This document shows, in pieces, positions 8,838 to 18,755 of a stretch of 49,329 nucleotides of DNA. Source of the stretch: Dysgonomonas sp. 216 (GTDB lineage Bacteria > Bacteroidota > Bacteroidia > Bacteroidales > Dysgonomonadaceae). A program made the position numbers and the translations under genes. The stretch's first letter is position 1. Each line of letters starts with the position of its first letter. The stretch is from contig NZ_QVMM01000007.1 of NCBI RefSeq assembly GCF_010501065.1, forward strand, positions 160,633 to 209,961. Direction: 5' to 3'. The notes below the pieces were generated by a model, which was not told where the DNA came from, did not search any database, and was given only the letters and a program-made list of their open reading frames with translations.

Positions 8838-11639
8838 ATGGAGTACAATTTTAAAGAGATCGAAAAGTATTGGCAGAAGTTTTGGGCCGAAAACAACATC
8901 TATAAAGTAACTGAAAACAAAGATAAGCCTAAATATTATGTGCTCGATATGTTCCCTTACCCTTCGGGTGCAGGATTGCATGTGGGTCATCCTCTGGGTT
9001 ATATCGCGTCCGATATATATTCGAGATTTAAACGTTTGAATGGCTTTAACGTGCTTCATCCTATGGGATACGATGCATACGGATTGCCTGCCGAGCAGTA
9101 TGCGATACAAACAGGTCAGCATCCGGCAATAACAACCGAACAAAATATTAACCGCTACCGTGAGCAGTTAGATAAAATAGGCTTCTCTTTCGATTGGAGC
9201 CGCGAAATACGCACATGCGAACCCGAATATTATAAATGGACGCAATGGGCGTTTGTTAAAATGTTTAATTCGTATTATTGTTACGATGAGCAGCAAGCCC
9301 GTCCGATTGAAGAACTGATAACGGTTTTCGAAACACAGGGATCAAGCAATATGAATATTGCCTGCGGCGAAGAATTGCTATTCACTGCTAACGAATGGAA
9401 AGCTAAAACAGAAAAAGAGCAACAAGAAATACTTTTGAATTACCGCATTGCTTATCTGGGCGAAACAATGGTGAACTGGTGCCCCGGACTGGGAACTGTT
9501 CTTGCCAACGATGAGGTAATTAACGGTTTATCGGAACGCGGTGGATTTCCTGTCGAGCAAAAGAAAATGCGCCAATGGTGTTTGCGTGTATCAGCATATG
9601 CCCAACGTTTGCTTGACGGTTTAGACACAATAGACTGGAGCGAATCGTTAAAAGAAACTCAAAAGAATTGGATAGGACGATCGGAAGGTGCCGAGATGAA
9701 ATTTAAGGTTAAAGACTCCGATATTGAGTTGGAAATATTTACCACCCGTGCCGATACTATTTTCGGGGTAACCTTTATGGTGCTTGCTCCCGAAAGCGAG
9801 TATGTCGACATGTTGGTAAAACCCGAACATCGCCAGTCTGTAGACAAATATCTGGCAGATACTAAAAAGAGAACCGAGCGCGACCGCATTGCCGACCGTA
9901 AGGTATCGGGAGTTGAAACAGGTTCGTTTGCTATAAATCCATTCAACGGAAAAGAAATTCCTATCTGGATTGCCGATTATGTATTGGCAGGATACGGTAC
10001 AGGAGCAATTATGGCCGTACCGGCACACGATAGCCGCGACTACGCTTTTGCCAAACACTTCGGGTTACCAATTATTCCATTGATAGAGGGTTGCGATGTA
10101 TCGGAAGAAAGTTTCGACGCAAAAGAAGGTATTGTTACCAACTCGGGCTTTTTAGACGGATTGACAGTGAAAGAAGCTATCGAAAAAACGAAAGAGTATG
10201 TTAAAGAAAAAGGTATTGGTCACGTAAAAGTAAATTATCGCTTACGTGATGCAACATTCTCTCGTCAACGTTATTGGGGCGAGCCATTTCCTGTATACTA
10301 TAAAGACAATATGCCTTATATGTTACCTATGGAATCTTTACCATTGGAATTGCCCGAAGTAGACAGGTTTTTACCTACCGAAACCGGAGAACCTCCATTA
10401 GGAAATGCAACCAAATGGGCTTGGAATACTGTTAGTAATAAAGTAGTAGAAACATCGGAAATAGATAATAAAACTATATTCCCGCTTGAGCTGAATACTA
10501 TGCCGGGTTTTGCCGGTTCTTCGGCATATTACATACGTTATATGGATCCTCATAACGATAAAGCTCTGGCTTCGGAGGAAAAAGACCAGTACTGGCGTAA
10601 TGTAGATCTTTATATTGGCGGAACAGAACACGCTACAGGGCATTTGATTTACAGCCGCTTCTGGAACAAGTTTTTGTTCGACATCAACGCTTCGTGCGAG
10701 GATGAACCTTTTAAGAAACTTATTAATCAGGGAATGATACAAGGACGAAGCAACTTTGTATATCGTATAAACGGGACTAACAAATTTGTATCGCTTAACC
10801 TGAAAGATCAGTACGAAACCAGCCAATTGCACGTAGACGTAAACATTGTAGATAATGATGTTCTTGATCTGGATAAATTCCGGGCATGGCGACCTGAATT
10901 TGCGTCGGCTGAATTTGTATTGGAAGACGACAAATATATTTGCGGTTGGAGTGTCGAAAAAATGTCGAAATCGTATCATAACGTTGTAAACCCCGATGAT
11001 ATTGCTGATAAATACGGCGCCGACACATTGCGTTTGTACGAAATGTTCCTTGGCCCTTTGGAGCAATCTAAGCCTTGGGATACAAATGGTATTGACGGCG
11101 TATTCCGTTTCCTTCGCAAATTCTGGAATTTGTTCTACAACGGAGAAGAGCTGTCGGTATCGGACGAAGCGCCAAGCAAAGACGAATTGAAATCGCTACA
11201 TAAACTAATTAAAAAGGTAACTAGCGACATTCAGAATTTTTCGTTTAATACGTCGGTTGCTGCATTTATGATATGTACCAACGAGCTAACCTCGTTGAAA
11301 TGCAATAAACGAGCAATACTTCAAGAGTTTGTTGTAGTGCTTGCTCCTTTTGCGCCTCATATTGCCGAAGAATTATGGCATAAATTGGGTTACAAAACAA
11401 GTGTATGCGACGCTCAATGGCCCGTTTACAACGAAGAGTATCTGAAAGAAGATGTTATTAATTACACAATATCTTTCAACGGGAAAGCCCGTTTCAATAT
11501 AGAGTTCGCTGCTGATGCCACTAACGAAGAAATAGAAAAAGCTGTTCTCGCTCACGAGAATTCGGCTAAATGGATGGAAGGCAAAACACCGAAGAAAGTG
11601 ATTGTGGTTCCCCGCAAAATAGTGAATGTTGTAATATAA
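8838..11639 (+). CDS. leuS: Leucyl-tRNA synthetase
   Basis: This 933-residue cytoplasmic class I aminoacyl-tRNA synthetase charges tRNA-Leu. The HIGH-type motif appears as HVGH at residues 48-51 inside [16 protein letters not shown]. The editing (CP1) domain is marked by [12 protein letters not shown] and by [19 protein letters not shown]. The KMSKS loop is present as [15 protein letters not shown] near residue 707, followed by the anticodon-binding helical domain. The length fits Bacteroidetes LeuRS, which carries an insertion before KMSKS. The ATG follows a -7 element by 26 nt, and a strong hairpin terminator follows the gene, so it appears to be transcribed alone. The identification is very secure. 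Confidence 0.98.
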   Translation: MEYNFKEIEKYWQKFWAENNIYKVTENKDKPKYYVLDMFPYPSGAGLHVGHPLGYIASDIYSRFKRLNGFNVLHPMGYDAYGLPAEQYAIQTGQHPAITTEQNINRYREQLDKIGFSFDWSREIRTCEPEYYKWTQWAFVKMFNSYYCYDEQQARPIEELITVFETQGSSNMNIACGEELLFTANEWKAKTEKEQQEILLNYRIAYLGETMVNWCPGLGTVLANDEVINGLSERGGFPVEQKKMRQWCLRVSAYAQRLLDGLDTIDWSESLKETQKNWIGRSEGAEMKFKVKDSDIELEIFTTRADTIFGVTFMVLAPESEYVDMLVKPEHRQSVDKYLADTKKRTERDRIADRKVSGVETGSFAINPFNGKEIPIWIADYVLAGYGTGAIMAVPAHDSRDYAFAKHFGLPIIPLIEGCDVSEESFDAKEGIVTNSGFLDGLTVKEAIEKTKEYVKEKGIGHVKVNYRLRDATFSRQRYWGEPFPVYYKDNMPYMLPMESLPLELPEVDRFLPTETGEPPLGNATKWAWNTVSNKVVETSEIDNKTIFPLELNTMPGFAGSSAYYIRYMDPHNDKALASEEKDQYWRNVDLYIGGTEHATGHLIYSRFWNKFLFDINASCEDEPFKKLINQGMIQGRSNFVYRINGTNKFVSLNLKDQYETSQLHVDVNIVDNDVLDLDKFRAWRPEFASAEFVLEDDKYICGWSVEKMSKSYHNVVNPDDIADKYGADTLRLYEMFLGPLEQSKPWDTNGIDGVFRFLRKFWNLFYNGEELSVSDEAPSKDELKSLHKLIKKVTSDIQNFSFNTSVAAFMICTNELTSLKCNKRAILQEFVVVLAPFAPHIAEELWHKLGYKTSVCDAQWPVYNEEYLKEDVINYTISFNGKARFNIEFAADATNEEIEKAVLAHENSAKWMEGKTPKKVIVVPRKIVNVVI

Positions 11640-11660
11640 GTAAAAAGTATACTTTAAATA

Positions 11661-11698
11661 AAAAAGTCTGTAATGCTATAAAAAATTACAGACTTTTT
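11661..11698 (+). terminator. leuS terminator
   Basis: A perfect 14-bp stem (11661-11674 with 11685-11698) and a 10-nt loop end in a run of T, 21 nt after the leuS stop. Confidence 0.88.
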
Positions 11699-11786
11699 TA
11701 TTTTAGCTTGAATCATTAAATAGCTGAATTAAACATCACAAATGTAAAACATTTATTCAAATAAAATCGAGAGTCAATTTTTCTAA

Positions 11787-11794
11787 TATCTTTG
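11787..11794 (+). promoter_or_regulatory. Putative -7 element for the YitT-family gene
   Basis: TATCTTTG matches TAnnTTTG and lies 40 nt upstream of the ATG at 11835. The -33 box is weak. Confidence 0.5.
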
Positions 11795-11834
11795 CATACT
11801 AATTAATTGTAAATTAACTGTTAAAACTAAACAT

Positions 11835-12704
11835 ATGCCTAAAAGGTATTTAAAAGATTTTTATTGGAAAGACTATCTGAATATAACTATCGGATTGGTG
11901 CTTTATGCAATAGGTTTGATTGGTTTTATCAAACCGGGAGGTATTGTAACAGGAGGCCTCACTGGTATTGCTCTTTTAATAGAATATGCTACAGAAAGCA
12001 AAATACCACTCCAAAACACTTATTTTGTAGTAAACTGCGTTTTGTTGGTTTTCGCTTTAAAGGTGTTAGGCTTTAAGTTTCTGGTAAAAACAATATACAG
12101 TGTTATTGTTCTTACGCTTTTTATAACCATTGCGCGCGCTGTTATAGACAAACCTTTTATAGCTGACGAACCCATTTTGTCGGGCGTTATAGGCGGAATG
12201 ATGTGTGGCGCAGGGATAGGTCTGGTATTTAGCGCAAACGGAAGCACTGGAGGAACTGATATTATTGTTGCCCTGATAAACAAATACCGCAATCTGGCAT
12301 TCGGTCGTGGTATGCTTCTATGCGATTTTGTAATAATATGCTGTTCGTACTTTGTGTTTCAGGACTATACCAAAATAGTAGTTGCTTTAATAGTTATGGG
12401 AGTGATGACATACACTATTGATATGGTTATAAACGGATCCAGACAATCGGTTCAGTTCCTTATCTTTTCTCAGAAATACGAAATTATAGCCAATGCCATA
12501 AACAAAGAACTCAACCGCGGATGCACCGTTCTGGACGGAACCGGATGGTACTCTAAAAACCCAACTAAAGTGATTGTAGTTCTGGCAAAACGCAGCGAAG
12601 CTCTGAACATGTTTCGACTAATAAAAAGTATCGACGAAAAAGCATTTATCTCACAAAGTAATGTGCGGGGAGTATATGGCGAAGGCTTCGACAAGATAAG
12701 ATAG
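11835..12704 (+). CDS. YitT-family membrane protein (DUF161/DUF2179)
   Basis: This 289-residue protein has about five or six transmembrane segments in its first ~200 residues, with the glycine-rich motifs GFIKPGGIVTGGLTGIALL and ANGSTGGTDII typical of the YitT (DUF161) family. A soluble C-terminal DUF2179 domain (about 205-285) includes CTVLDGTGWYS and ends in VRGVYGEGFD. The transported or sensed molecule for this family is not established. It appears monocistronic, between the leuS terminator and tRNA-His. The family assignment is firm; no function is claimed. Confidence 0.88.
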   Translation: MPKRYLKDFYWKDYLNITIGLVLYAIGLIGFIKPGGIVTGGLTGIALLIEYATESKIPLQNTYFVVNCVLLVFALKVLGFKFLVKTIYSVIVLTLFITIARAVIDKPFIADEPILSGVIGGMMCGAGIGLVFSANGSTGGTDIIVALINKYRNLAFGRGMLLCDFVIICCSYFVFQDYTKIVVALIVMGVMTYTIDMVINGSRQSVQFLIFSQKYEIIANAINKELNRGCTVLDGTGWYSKNPTKVIVVLAKRSEALNMFRLIKSIDEKAFISQSNVRGVYGEGFDKIR

Positions 12705-12745
12705 AACTGAGAATAAAAAAACAATCAAATTTTCGTTCAAAACGC

Positions 12746-12775
12746 TTGTTATAGACCGAAAATTATGTATATTTG
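12746..12775 (+). promoter_or_regulatory. Promoter of tRNA-His
   Basis: This is the best promoter in the window: TTG (12746-12748), 19 nt spacing, then TATATTTG (12768-12775). That matches the Bacteroidetes -33/-7 consensus exactly and places the start of transcription about 10 nt before the tRNA. Confidence 0.8.
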
Positions 12776-12792
12776 CACCGCAATTGCAACAT

Positions 12793-12867
<75 letters not shown>

Positions 12868-12868
12868 C

Positions 12869-12900
12869 AAAAGAGAATACTTAAATGAGTATTCTCTTTT
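12869..12900 (+). terminator. tRNA-His terminator
   Basis: A perfect 13-bp stem (12869-12881 with 12888-12900) and a 6-nt loop ending in T, immediately after the tRNA. Confidence 0.88.
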
Positions 12901-12918
12901 TCATTTAAAGGCTTTTAT

Positions 12919-12950
12919 AAAAAAAACCAGTGAATTTTAAATCCACTGGC
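12919..12950 (-). terminator. guaA terminator
   Basis: On the minus strand a hairpin with stem CCAGTG/CACTGG (12944-12949 with 12927-12932) is followed by eight T, downstream of the guaA stop. It faces the tRNA-His terminator. Confidence 0.75.
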
Positions 12951-12977
12951 TTTTCCTTTATTTAATATCTTTACCTT

Positions 12978-14495
12978 CTACTCCCATTCGATGGTTGCCG
13001 GTGGCTTCGATGAAATATCGTAAACAACACGGTTTACACCTTTTACTTTGTTAATAATCTCATTCGATACTTTAGCCAAAAACTCATACGGCAAATGTGC
13101 CCAATCGGCAGTCATAGCATCGGTAGATGTTACGGCACGCAGAGCAATTGTGAATTCGTATGTACGCTCATCGCCCATCACTCCAACCGATTTTACAGGT
13201 AATAATATTGCTCCGGCCTGCCATACTTTATCGTATAAGTGATATTCTTTCAACATACTTACGTATATATCATCAGCATTCTGCAATATTTCAATCTTTT
13301 CGGCTGTTATATCGCCCAAAACTCTTATTCCTAAACCGGGACCCGGAAACGGATGACGTTTAATTAGATGCTCCATCATACCCATTTCTATGCCTACCCG
13401 ACGAACCTCGTCTTTAAATAACAAACGAAGAGGTTCAACTAACTTTAAGTGCATTTTTTCGGGTAATCCACCAACATTATGATGCGACTTAATAACAGTT
13501 CCCGTAATAGATAAGGACTCGATAATATCGGGGTAAATAGTACCCTGACCAAGCCATTTTATATCTTTCAGTTTATGAGCTTCTTCATCGAAGACCTCTA
13601 TAAAGCCTTTACCTATAATTTTTCGCTTTTGTTCGGGATCGCTAACACCTGCCAATGCCGTATAAAATTTATCCTTAGCATTAACACCTATTACATTCAG
13701 CCCAAGGTGTTCGTAATCTTTAAGCACACGTTCAAATTCATTCTTACGCAACAATCCATGGTCGACAAATATACATGTTAGATTTTTACCTATCGCTTTA
13801 TTCAATAATACGGCCGTTACTGAAGAATCAACCCCTCCCGATAACGCCAATATTACTTTGTCATTACCTAATTGTTGCTTTAATTCGGCAACAGTTGTTT
13901 CAACAAACGATGCCGGCGACCAATTTCTCTTCATCTTACAGATATTAAGGAAATTGCTCAATAATGTTGTACCGTCAGTTGTATGAAATACCTCGGGATG
14001 AAATTGAACACCCCAGGTTGGTTCGCCCTGAACTTTATATCCGGCAACCGCAACATCTTCGGTACTTGCTATAATTTCGAATGTAGATGGTAGAACCGTA
14101 ATAGTATCTCCATGTGACATCCACACCTGAGAACCTTCGGATATTCCGTCAAATAACTCGCTATTTTTAATAGTTTTTAAATGTGCACGTCCGTATTCAC
14201 GAGAGTCTCCTTTTTCAACTTTTCCTCCCGATGTATTGGCTAGGAATTGAGCGCCATAACAAATTCCCAAAACAGGATATTTACCTCGTATTTCAGTAAG
14301 GTCTGCAAAAAAAGCATCCTTATCGTTTACCGAAAACGGGCTTCCTGACAGAATAACGCCTTTTACAGTATCATCTCCTAACGGAAACTTGTTATAAGGA
14401 ACTATTTCGCAATAGGTGTTAAGTTCCCGCACTCGTCTTCCGATAAGTTGAGTGGTTTGAGAACCAAAGTCCAGAATAATGATTTTTTCGTGCAT
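12978..14495 (-). CDS. guaA: GMP synthase (glutamine-hydrolysing)
   Basis: This 505-residue cytoplasmic enzyme converts XMP to GMP using ATP and glutamine in purine synthesis. The class I glutamine amidotransferase domain (about 1-190) has its nucleophile C79 in GICYGAQ and the His/Glu pair in VQFHPEV (H166, E168). The ATP-pyrophosphatase domain carries the PP-loop SGGVDSS (219-225). The C-terminal dimerisation domain ends with the conserved PPATIEWE. A -7 element lies at 14524-14531 and a terminator follows, so it looks monocistronic. The identification is very secure. Confidence 0.98.
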   Translation of the reverse strand: MHEKIIILDFGSQTTQLIGRRVRELNTYCEIVPYNKFPLGDDTVKGVILSGSPFSVNDKDAFFADLTEIRGKYPVLGICYGAQFLANTSGGKVEKGDSREYGRAHLKTIKNSELFDGISEGSQVWMSHGDTITVLPSTFEIIASTEDVAVAGYKVQGEPTWGVQFHPEVFHTTDGTTLLSNFLNICKMKRNWSPASFVETTVAELKQQLGNDKVILALSGGVDSSVTAVLLNKAIGKNLTCIFVDHGLLRKNEFERVLKDYEHLGLNVIGVNAKDKFYTALAGVSDPEQKRKIIGKGFIEVFDEEAHKLKDIKWLGQGTIYPDIIESLSITGTVIKSHHNVGGLPEKMHLKLVEPLRLLFKDEVRRVGIEMGMMEHLIKRHPFPGPGLGIRVLGDITAEKIEILQNADDIYVSMLKEYHLYDKVWQAGAILLPVKSVGVMGDERTYEFTIALRAVTSTDAMTADWAHLPYEFLAKVSNEIINKVKGVNRVVYDISSKPPATIEWE

Positions 14496-14523
14496 ATAAT
14501 TTATAGTGTTGTATTTAAAAATA

Positions 14524-14531
14524 CAAAGATA
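14524..14531 (-). promoter_or_regulatory. Putative -7 element for guaA
   Basis: The minus strand reads TATCTTTG, ending 28 nt before the guaA ATG. No matching -33 box was found. Confidence 0.5.
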
Positions 14532-14653
14532 ATCAATTTATAGATTCATCATTAATGTTTTAATTTAATTGATAAAAGCCTTAATTAGTAAGACCGGTAA
14601 ACAATATTAACGAAAAAGCGTTTAACAAATACATAAGCTAAATAATTGAAAAT

Positions 14654-15247
14654 ATGACACAACTACTAAAAGAGGCGATAAAAAATCGTCGTTCTTATTA
14701 TGCACTTAGCAACGAGTCTACCATTTCGGATAAAGATATTGAGAATTTAATCGAGTATGCGATAAAACACATTCCGTCGGCTTTTAATTCTCAAACAACA
14801 CGTATAGTATTATTGTTAGGCGATAACCATAAGAAATTATGGGACATTGTAAAAAATGTATTGAAGGACAAACAAAACTTTGCAAATACCGAAGCTAAAA
14901 TAAACACAAGTTTTGCTTCGGGACATGGCACTATCCTATTCTTCGAAGATCAGGATATTGTTAAAGGCCTACAGCAAGCCTTTCCTTCTTATAGCGACAA
15001 TTTTCCGTTATGGTCGGTACAAACATCGGCTATGCATCAGTTTGCCATATGGACAATGTTGAGGGATGCCGGAATGGGAGCTTCGCTACAGCACTACAAT
15101 CCACTGATAGACGAGGATGTAAAAAACACATGGAACTTAAATCCCTCATGGCAACTAATAGCACAAATGCCTTTTGGCAAACCACTAAGCGAACCCGACG
15201 ACAAAGAACATTTGCCCGTTGATGAGCGAATAAAGGTTTTTAAATAA
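14654..15247 (+). CDS. Nitroreductase-family protein (Frm2/Hbn1-like)
   Basis: This 197-residue protein belongs to the FMN-dependent nitroreductase superfamily. The N-terminal AIKNRRSYYALS is the usual FMN phosphate-binding start (RRS), followed by HIPSAFNSQTTRIVLLLGD and, near residue 150, the helix MLRDAGMGASLQHYNP. The spacing fits the small Frm2/Hbn1-like group, single-domain enzymes that act as dimers. The physiological substrate is not known. It is transcribed divergently from guaA and converges on the C1 peptidase gene, with a shared hairpin between the two stops. Confidence 0.85.
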   Translation: MTQLLKEAIKNRRSYYALSNESTISDKDIENLIEYAIKHIPSAFNSQTTRIVLLLGDNHKKLWDIVKNVLKDKQNFANTEAKINTSFASGHGTILFFEDQDIVKGLQQAFPSYSDNFPLWSVQTSAMHQFAIWTMLRDAGMGASLQHYNPLIDEDVKNTWNLNPSWQLIAQMPFGKPLSEPDDKEHLPVDERIKVFK

Positions 15248-15252
15248 CACCA

Positions 15253-15283
15253 ACAAAGGGAGGCTTTATTCGCCTCCCTTTGT
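15253..15283. terminator. Hairpin between convergent genes
   Basis: A perfect 12-bp GC-rich stem (15253-15264 with 15272-15283) with a 7-nt loop lies between the stops of the nitroreductase and peptidase genes. The T-run is poor on both strands, so it is probably a shared transcription barrier. Confidence 0.65.
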
Positions 15284-15310
15284 CATTATTATCAGTTATA
15301 GACCGAAGAA

Positions 15311-16501
15311 TTACTTTCCTATTTTCTTTTCAATATCTTTTGGCAGTGCATTTTTGTTTACAACAAAACTTATAGTTTTCAGCCGCACAAAAGCTTCGGA
15401 CGCATACCATATGCCTGAATAATTACCGGTATCGCCCCACGAATTTTTAACCATATAATATTTTGCCCCATTCTGATCTTTAGCAATGCCATATATTTGC
15501 ATTCCATGATCGTCGGTAGTCTCATAATTATCATATCCCGTTTGGCGCATTTCTTGCGTAACAACAGGTTCTTTCACAGGTCCCGATTCTACACGTTCTT
15601 TTAGCTTATTTACTTTTTCAGTAGCTCGCAAACCTAACCAATGAGCCTGATCGGTTCCTATATTTTCGGGAGCTTCTTCGTCCGGAACAACGGCTATTCC
15701 TTGTCTGCTAAAACCTGTTTCGCTCACATCTGTAGCCCAAGCTACTGTATACCCGTTTTCAATTGCATTATCAATAACCGACATCATTTCATCCAATGGC
15801 AGATTATACGATTCGGACCAGCGCCAATTGTCAGGCACTTCTATCGCAAATTTCGCATAGAACGGATAATGCGTGAACGAAGTAAACGAAAGGTAATTAT
15901 CGGATTTTAAGCCCAACCATTCGGCAAAACTTTGAGGAGTATACGATTTTCCCTCATAAATAAAGCTTTCCGGTATTTTTCCCAGATATGCATCTAATAT
16001 TCCGTTAAATCCCGCATACCAAGCAGTTGTAAGTCTTTTATTAGTATTTGCAATAACTCCTTTCAGATACCCTGACAACACGGCTTCCAGTTCGTTATGT
16101 TTATGAACTGTTTCGCCATAGTTAAGTCCTTTCATTTCGTTATCGGGCAATACCCCATACTCATCTATAGTTTCAATAACATCGGCAAAGGAACCTCCCT
16201 GAGCAAAATTAAGAAATCCTCCTAAGCGTACATATTTTTGAGCCTTATCGGCATAATTGCGGCGAACAATATACATCTCCGATAAATCGAATTCGCCCTT
16301 GCCTGAACGTAATATTTCAGACTCAAGGAATCCGACAGCCGAGAAACTCCAACACGTTCCACTGCTCGATTGATTTTTTACAGGAGTTATAGGGTTATCT
16401 TTTATAACCGTAAATTTATAGCCAACGTTTTCATTTACATCCTCACCTTTACTTACCACCGAAAAGAATAAAGCAGCAGACAAAATTATTATCTTCTTCA
16501 T
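15311..16501 (-). CDS. Secreted papain-family (C1) cysteine peptidase
   Basis: This 396-residue protein has a signal peptide (about residues 1-19). The papain-like active site is clear: Q44 and nucleophile C50 in NQSSSGTCWSFS, the histidine in DDHGMQIYG and the asparagine in MVKNSWG near the C-terminus. The arrangement and length resemble the bleomycin hydrolase/PepC (C1B) branch, but PepC is cytoplasmic and this protein carries an export signal, so it is likely a periplasmic or secreted peptidase. A -7 element lies at 16532-16539. No propeptide is obvious. Substrate preference cannot be read from sequence. Confidence 0.88.
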   Translation of the reverse strand: MKKIIILSAALFFSVVSKGEDVNENVGYKFTVIKDNPITPVKNQSSSGTCWSFSAVGFLESEILRSGKGEFDLSEMYIVRRNYADKAQKYVRLGGFLNFAQGGSFADVIETIDEYGVLPDNEMKGLNYGETVHKHNELEAVLSGYLKGVIANTNKRLTTAWYAGFNGILDAYLGKIPESFIYEGKSYTPQSFAEWLGLKSDNYLSFTSFTHYPFYAKFAIEVPDNWRWSESYNLPLDEMMSVIDNAIENGYTVAWATDVSETGFSRQGIAVVPDEEAPENIGTDQAHWLGLRATEKVNKLKERVESGPVKEPVVTQEMRQTGYDNYETTDDHGMQIYGIAKDQNGAKYYMVKNSWGDTGNYSGIWYASEAFVRLKTISFVVNKNALPKDIEKKIGK

Positions 16502-16531
16502 TTATAAATTGTTTTATATTTTCTTATAGTA

Positions 16532-16539
16532 CAAAGTTA
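16532..16539 (-). promoter_or_regulatory. Putative -7 element for the C1 peptidase gene
   Basis: The minus strand reads TAACTTTG, a TAnnTTTG match about 30 nt upstream of the ATG. No -33 box was recognised. Confidence 0.45.
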
Positions 16540-16726
16540 TAAAACCATTTCGAACAAAAAGATATTTTGTATCTTTACTTAGAGAAATATAACTTCAACA
16601 AAAAAGGAATCAATTTATTTTTTAACATATTTTACCTTTCAGGAATGCAACATTTAAAATTATAATGCATCTAATCAGTATAACTTAAGTTTTAGCATCC
16701 GGAGGGAAAGAACGTTTTTTAATTTA

Positions 16727-17422
16727 ATGAAAAAAATAAAGTTTACAACTTTAGCGTTTCTGGCAATAACAGCATTCGCTTTTTTATTCAGTTCGTGCGA
16801 ATCAGACGAGAATTACTCTCGTTCGAATTATTGGAATGGAATAGCAACTGTTTATCCGGAGGAAAATGGCAATTTTTATTTAGTATTAGAGAATGCTAAA
16901 TTAGGAATTAAGGAGTCAGATGTAAAAGATTATAATCCTATAGAAGGACAACGTGCTTTGGTACAGTTTTCTCTTTTGGAAAAAGACACTTCGAAGTATG
17001 ACTTTTACATCAAGTTAGAAGCCATACAAGATGTTTTATCAAAGAAGATTATAGATTTAACATCTAGCAATGCGGAAGAATTGGGAGTTGATCCAATAAA
17101 GGTTTTATCCCTGCCATGGATAAGTGACAACTATTTAAATATCCATTATGGCTATAATGTAGGAGACAAACCTGTGGTTCATTTTATAAATCTTGTGCAA
17201 AACAAGCTAGAAGAATCTTCGATTGGCGATGGAGATGAGCCTATAAGATTAGAATTCAGGCATAACGCAAATGGTGATGGGGAGATTTCGGGGACAACCG
17301 GATATGTATCATTTGATTTATCGCCATTTCAGGTTGAAGATAAGGATTCGGTAAGTTTAAAAATTAAGGTGAAAGATTTCACAGAAGACAGGACATATAA
17401 TATAAATTATAAATATAGATAG
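16727..17422 (+). CDS. NigD-like lipoprotein
   Basis: This 231-residue lipoprotein has its lipidated cysteine at residue 24 (LFSSC). The sequence after the signal follows the Bacteroidales NigD-like pattern: a small N-terminal beta domain with YWNGIATVYPEENGNFYLVLEN, then a C-terminal beta-sandwich with YLNIHYGY near the middle and a SFDLSPF strand. These proteins are common surface or periplasmic lipoproteins in the order; their role is not established. A purine-rich GGAGGG lies about 25 nt before the ATG, too far for a classic ribosome binding site. It is followed by a strong terminator and appears to be a single-gene unit. Confidence 0.75.
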   Translation: MKKIKFTTLAFLAITAFAFLFSSCESDENYSRSNYWNGIATVYPEENGNFYLVLENAKLGIKESDVKDYNPIEGQRALVQFSLLEKDTSKYDFYIKLEAIQDVLSKKIIDLTSSNAEELGVDPIKVLSLPWISDNYLNIHYGYNVGDKPVVHFINLVQNKLEESSIGDGDEPIRLEFRHNANGDGEISGTTGYVSFDLSPFQVEDKDSVSLKIKVKDFTEDRTYNINYKYR

Positions 17423-17528
17423 AATTAAGATTCTCCCAGAGACAAACAAATACAAAAACTAGAAACAAACCGGACAATTATGCTACCAAATATAAATAAT
17501 ATTTGATTATTACTTTTTGATTTTCCGG

Positions 17529-17560
17529 AAAGCGGGGTTCCTGTGAAGAAACCCCGCTTT
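17529..17560 (+). terminator. Terminator after NigD-like gene
   Basis: An 11-bp GC-rich stem (17529-17539 with 17550-17560) followed by TTTTGTTTT-like sequence. Confidence 0.85.
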
Positions 17561-17676
17561 TGTTTTATATTCAAAACAAAATGCAACCTCTTATTTCTAC
17601 ATATTTGTTAAGTGAACCTTAGAGTATTTGGTATTAAATAAGACTAAATAATTAGGCAATATGCTGTTTTCATATT

Positions 17677-17684
17677 TATATTTG
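17677..17684 (+). promoter_or_regulatory. Putative -7 element for mltG
   Basis: TATATTTG matches TAnnTTTG and lies 39 nt upstream of the mltG ATG. No -33 TTG at standard spacing. Confidence 0.45.
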
Positions 17685-17723
17685 TCTGCTGTTCTCCTAA
17701 TCATATAATACTGTTTATAATTT

Positions 17724-18755
17724 ATGAAGAAGTTAAAAATATTTTTGCTGTCATCAATTGTTCTAATAATAATATTAGTAACAGGAGGCTATTTTTATGT
17801 AGAATCAATAATCAGGACAGGATTTGATATTGAGGAAACTGCATATATAAAAATAGATAATCATAAAAACTACAGCGAGATCATCAGACAAATCAGAGAT
17901 GTTGCAAAGGTTAAGAACATATCGAGTTTCGAGAAGGTGGCTAACTTTCTTGATTACCCTGTAAATATAAAAAGTGGACAATATGCTATTACTCCAGAAA
18001 TGGATGTTTTAGAGGTTGTACATTTATTAAAAAGCGGAAAACAAACCCCGGTTAAATTAACGTTCAACAATATACGTTTGAAAACAGACTTAGCCGAGCG
18101 CATATCCGAACAGCTAATATTCTCTGAAGAAGATTTGCTTTCGGCATTAAACAATCCTTCGATATGCGAGAAATATGGTTTTAATACCGAAACAATAGGT
18201 TGTATGTTTATTCCTAATACCTACGAATTTTATTGGAATGTATCTCTTGATAAATTCCTCGATCGTATGTGTTTAGAATATAAAAAGTTTTGGAGTTCCG
18301 AACGTTTAGCAAAAGCCGAGAAACTCAACATGACGCCTATAGAGGTAAGCTCGTTGGCTGCTATTGTTGAAGAAGAATGCTACTTTTCGGATGAATATCC
18401 TATAGTTGCCGGCTTATACATTAACCGATTAAAAAAAGGTATGAAGCTACAAGCCGATCCTACAGTAAAATATGCTGTTGGAGATTTCACAATAAAGCGT
18501 GTATTAAATAAACATTTAGAAGTAAATACTCCCTACAATACTTATATACATTACGGCTTGCCTCCCGGCCCTATCCGTATCCCATCGATTAAAGCAATAG
18601 ACGGAGTGTTAAATTATAACCTAAACGATTATCTGTATATGTGTGCAAAAGAAGATTTCTCTGGTAGGCACAATTTTGCAAAAACACATGCACAGCACGA
18701 ACGCAACAGAATTAAATATCAGGCAGAACTAAATCGGCGAAAGATATTTCAATAG
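17724..18755 (+). CDS. mltG: Endolytic murein transglycosylase MltG
   Basis: This 343-residue inner-membrane protein has one N-terminal transmembrane helix (about 6-27) and a periplasmic YceG domain. It cleaves nascent peptidoglycan glycan strands and is thought to set their length. The catalytic glutamate is E216 in SSLAAIVEEECY, equivalent to E218 of E. coli MltG. Other conserved segments are GLYINRLKKGMKLQADPTVKYA and NTYIHYGLPPGPIRIPS. Its stop overlaps the stop of the convergent sugar transferase gene by 7 nt. The identification is secure. Confidence 0.95.
   Translation: MKKLKIFLLSSIVLIIILVTGGYFYVESIIRTGFDIEETAYIKIDNHKNYSEIIRQIRDVAKVKNISSFEKVANFLDYPVNIKSGQYAITPEMDVLEVVHLLKSGKQTPVKLTFNNIRLKTDLAERISEQLIFSEEDLLSALNNPSICEKYGFNTETIGCMFIPNTYEFYWNVSLDKFLDRMCLEYKKFWSSERLAKAEKLNMTPIEVSSLAAIVEEECYFSDEYPIVAGLYINRLKKGMKLQADPTVKYAVGDFTIKRVLNKHLEVNTPYNTYIHYGLPPGPIRIPSIKAIDGVLNYNLNDYLYMCAKEDFSGRHNFAKTHAQHERNRIKYQAELNRRKIFQ

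Larger units (their letters stand above)
17423..17723. other. Intergenic region between NigD-like gene and mltG
   Basis: These ~300 bases hold the NigD-like terminator (17529-17560) and a -7 element for mltG (17677-17684). Nothing else was recognised. Confidence 0.5.

Noticed and set aside
10398..11066. 222-residue open frame on the minus strand
   Set aside because: It lies entirely opposite leuS, has no recognisable domain, and leuS is certain in this region.
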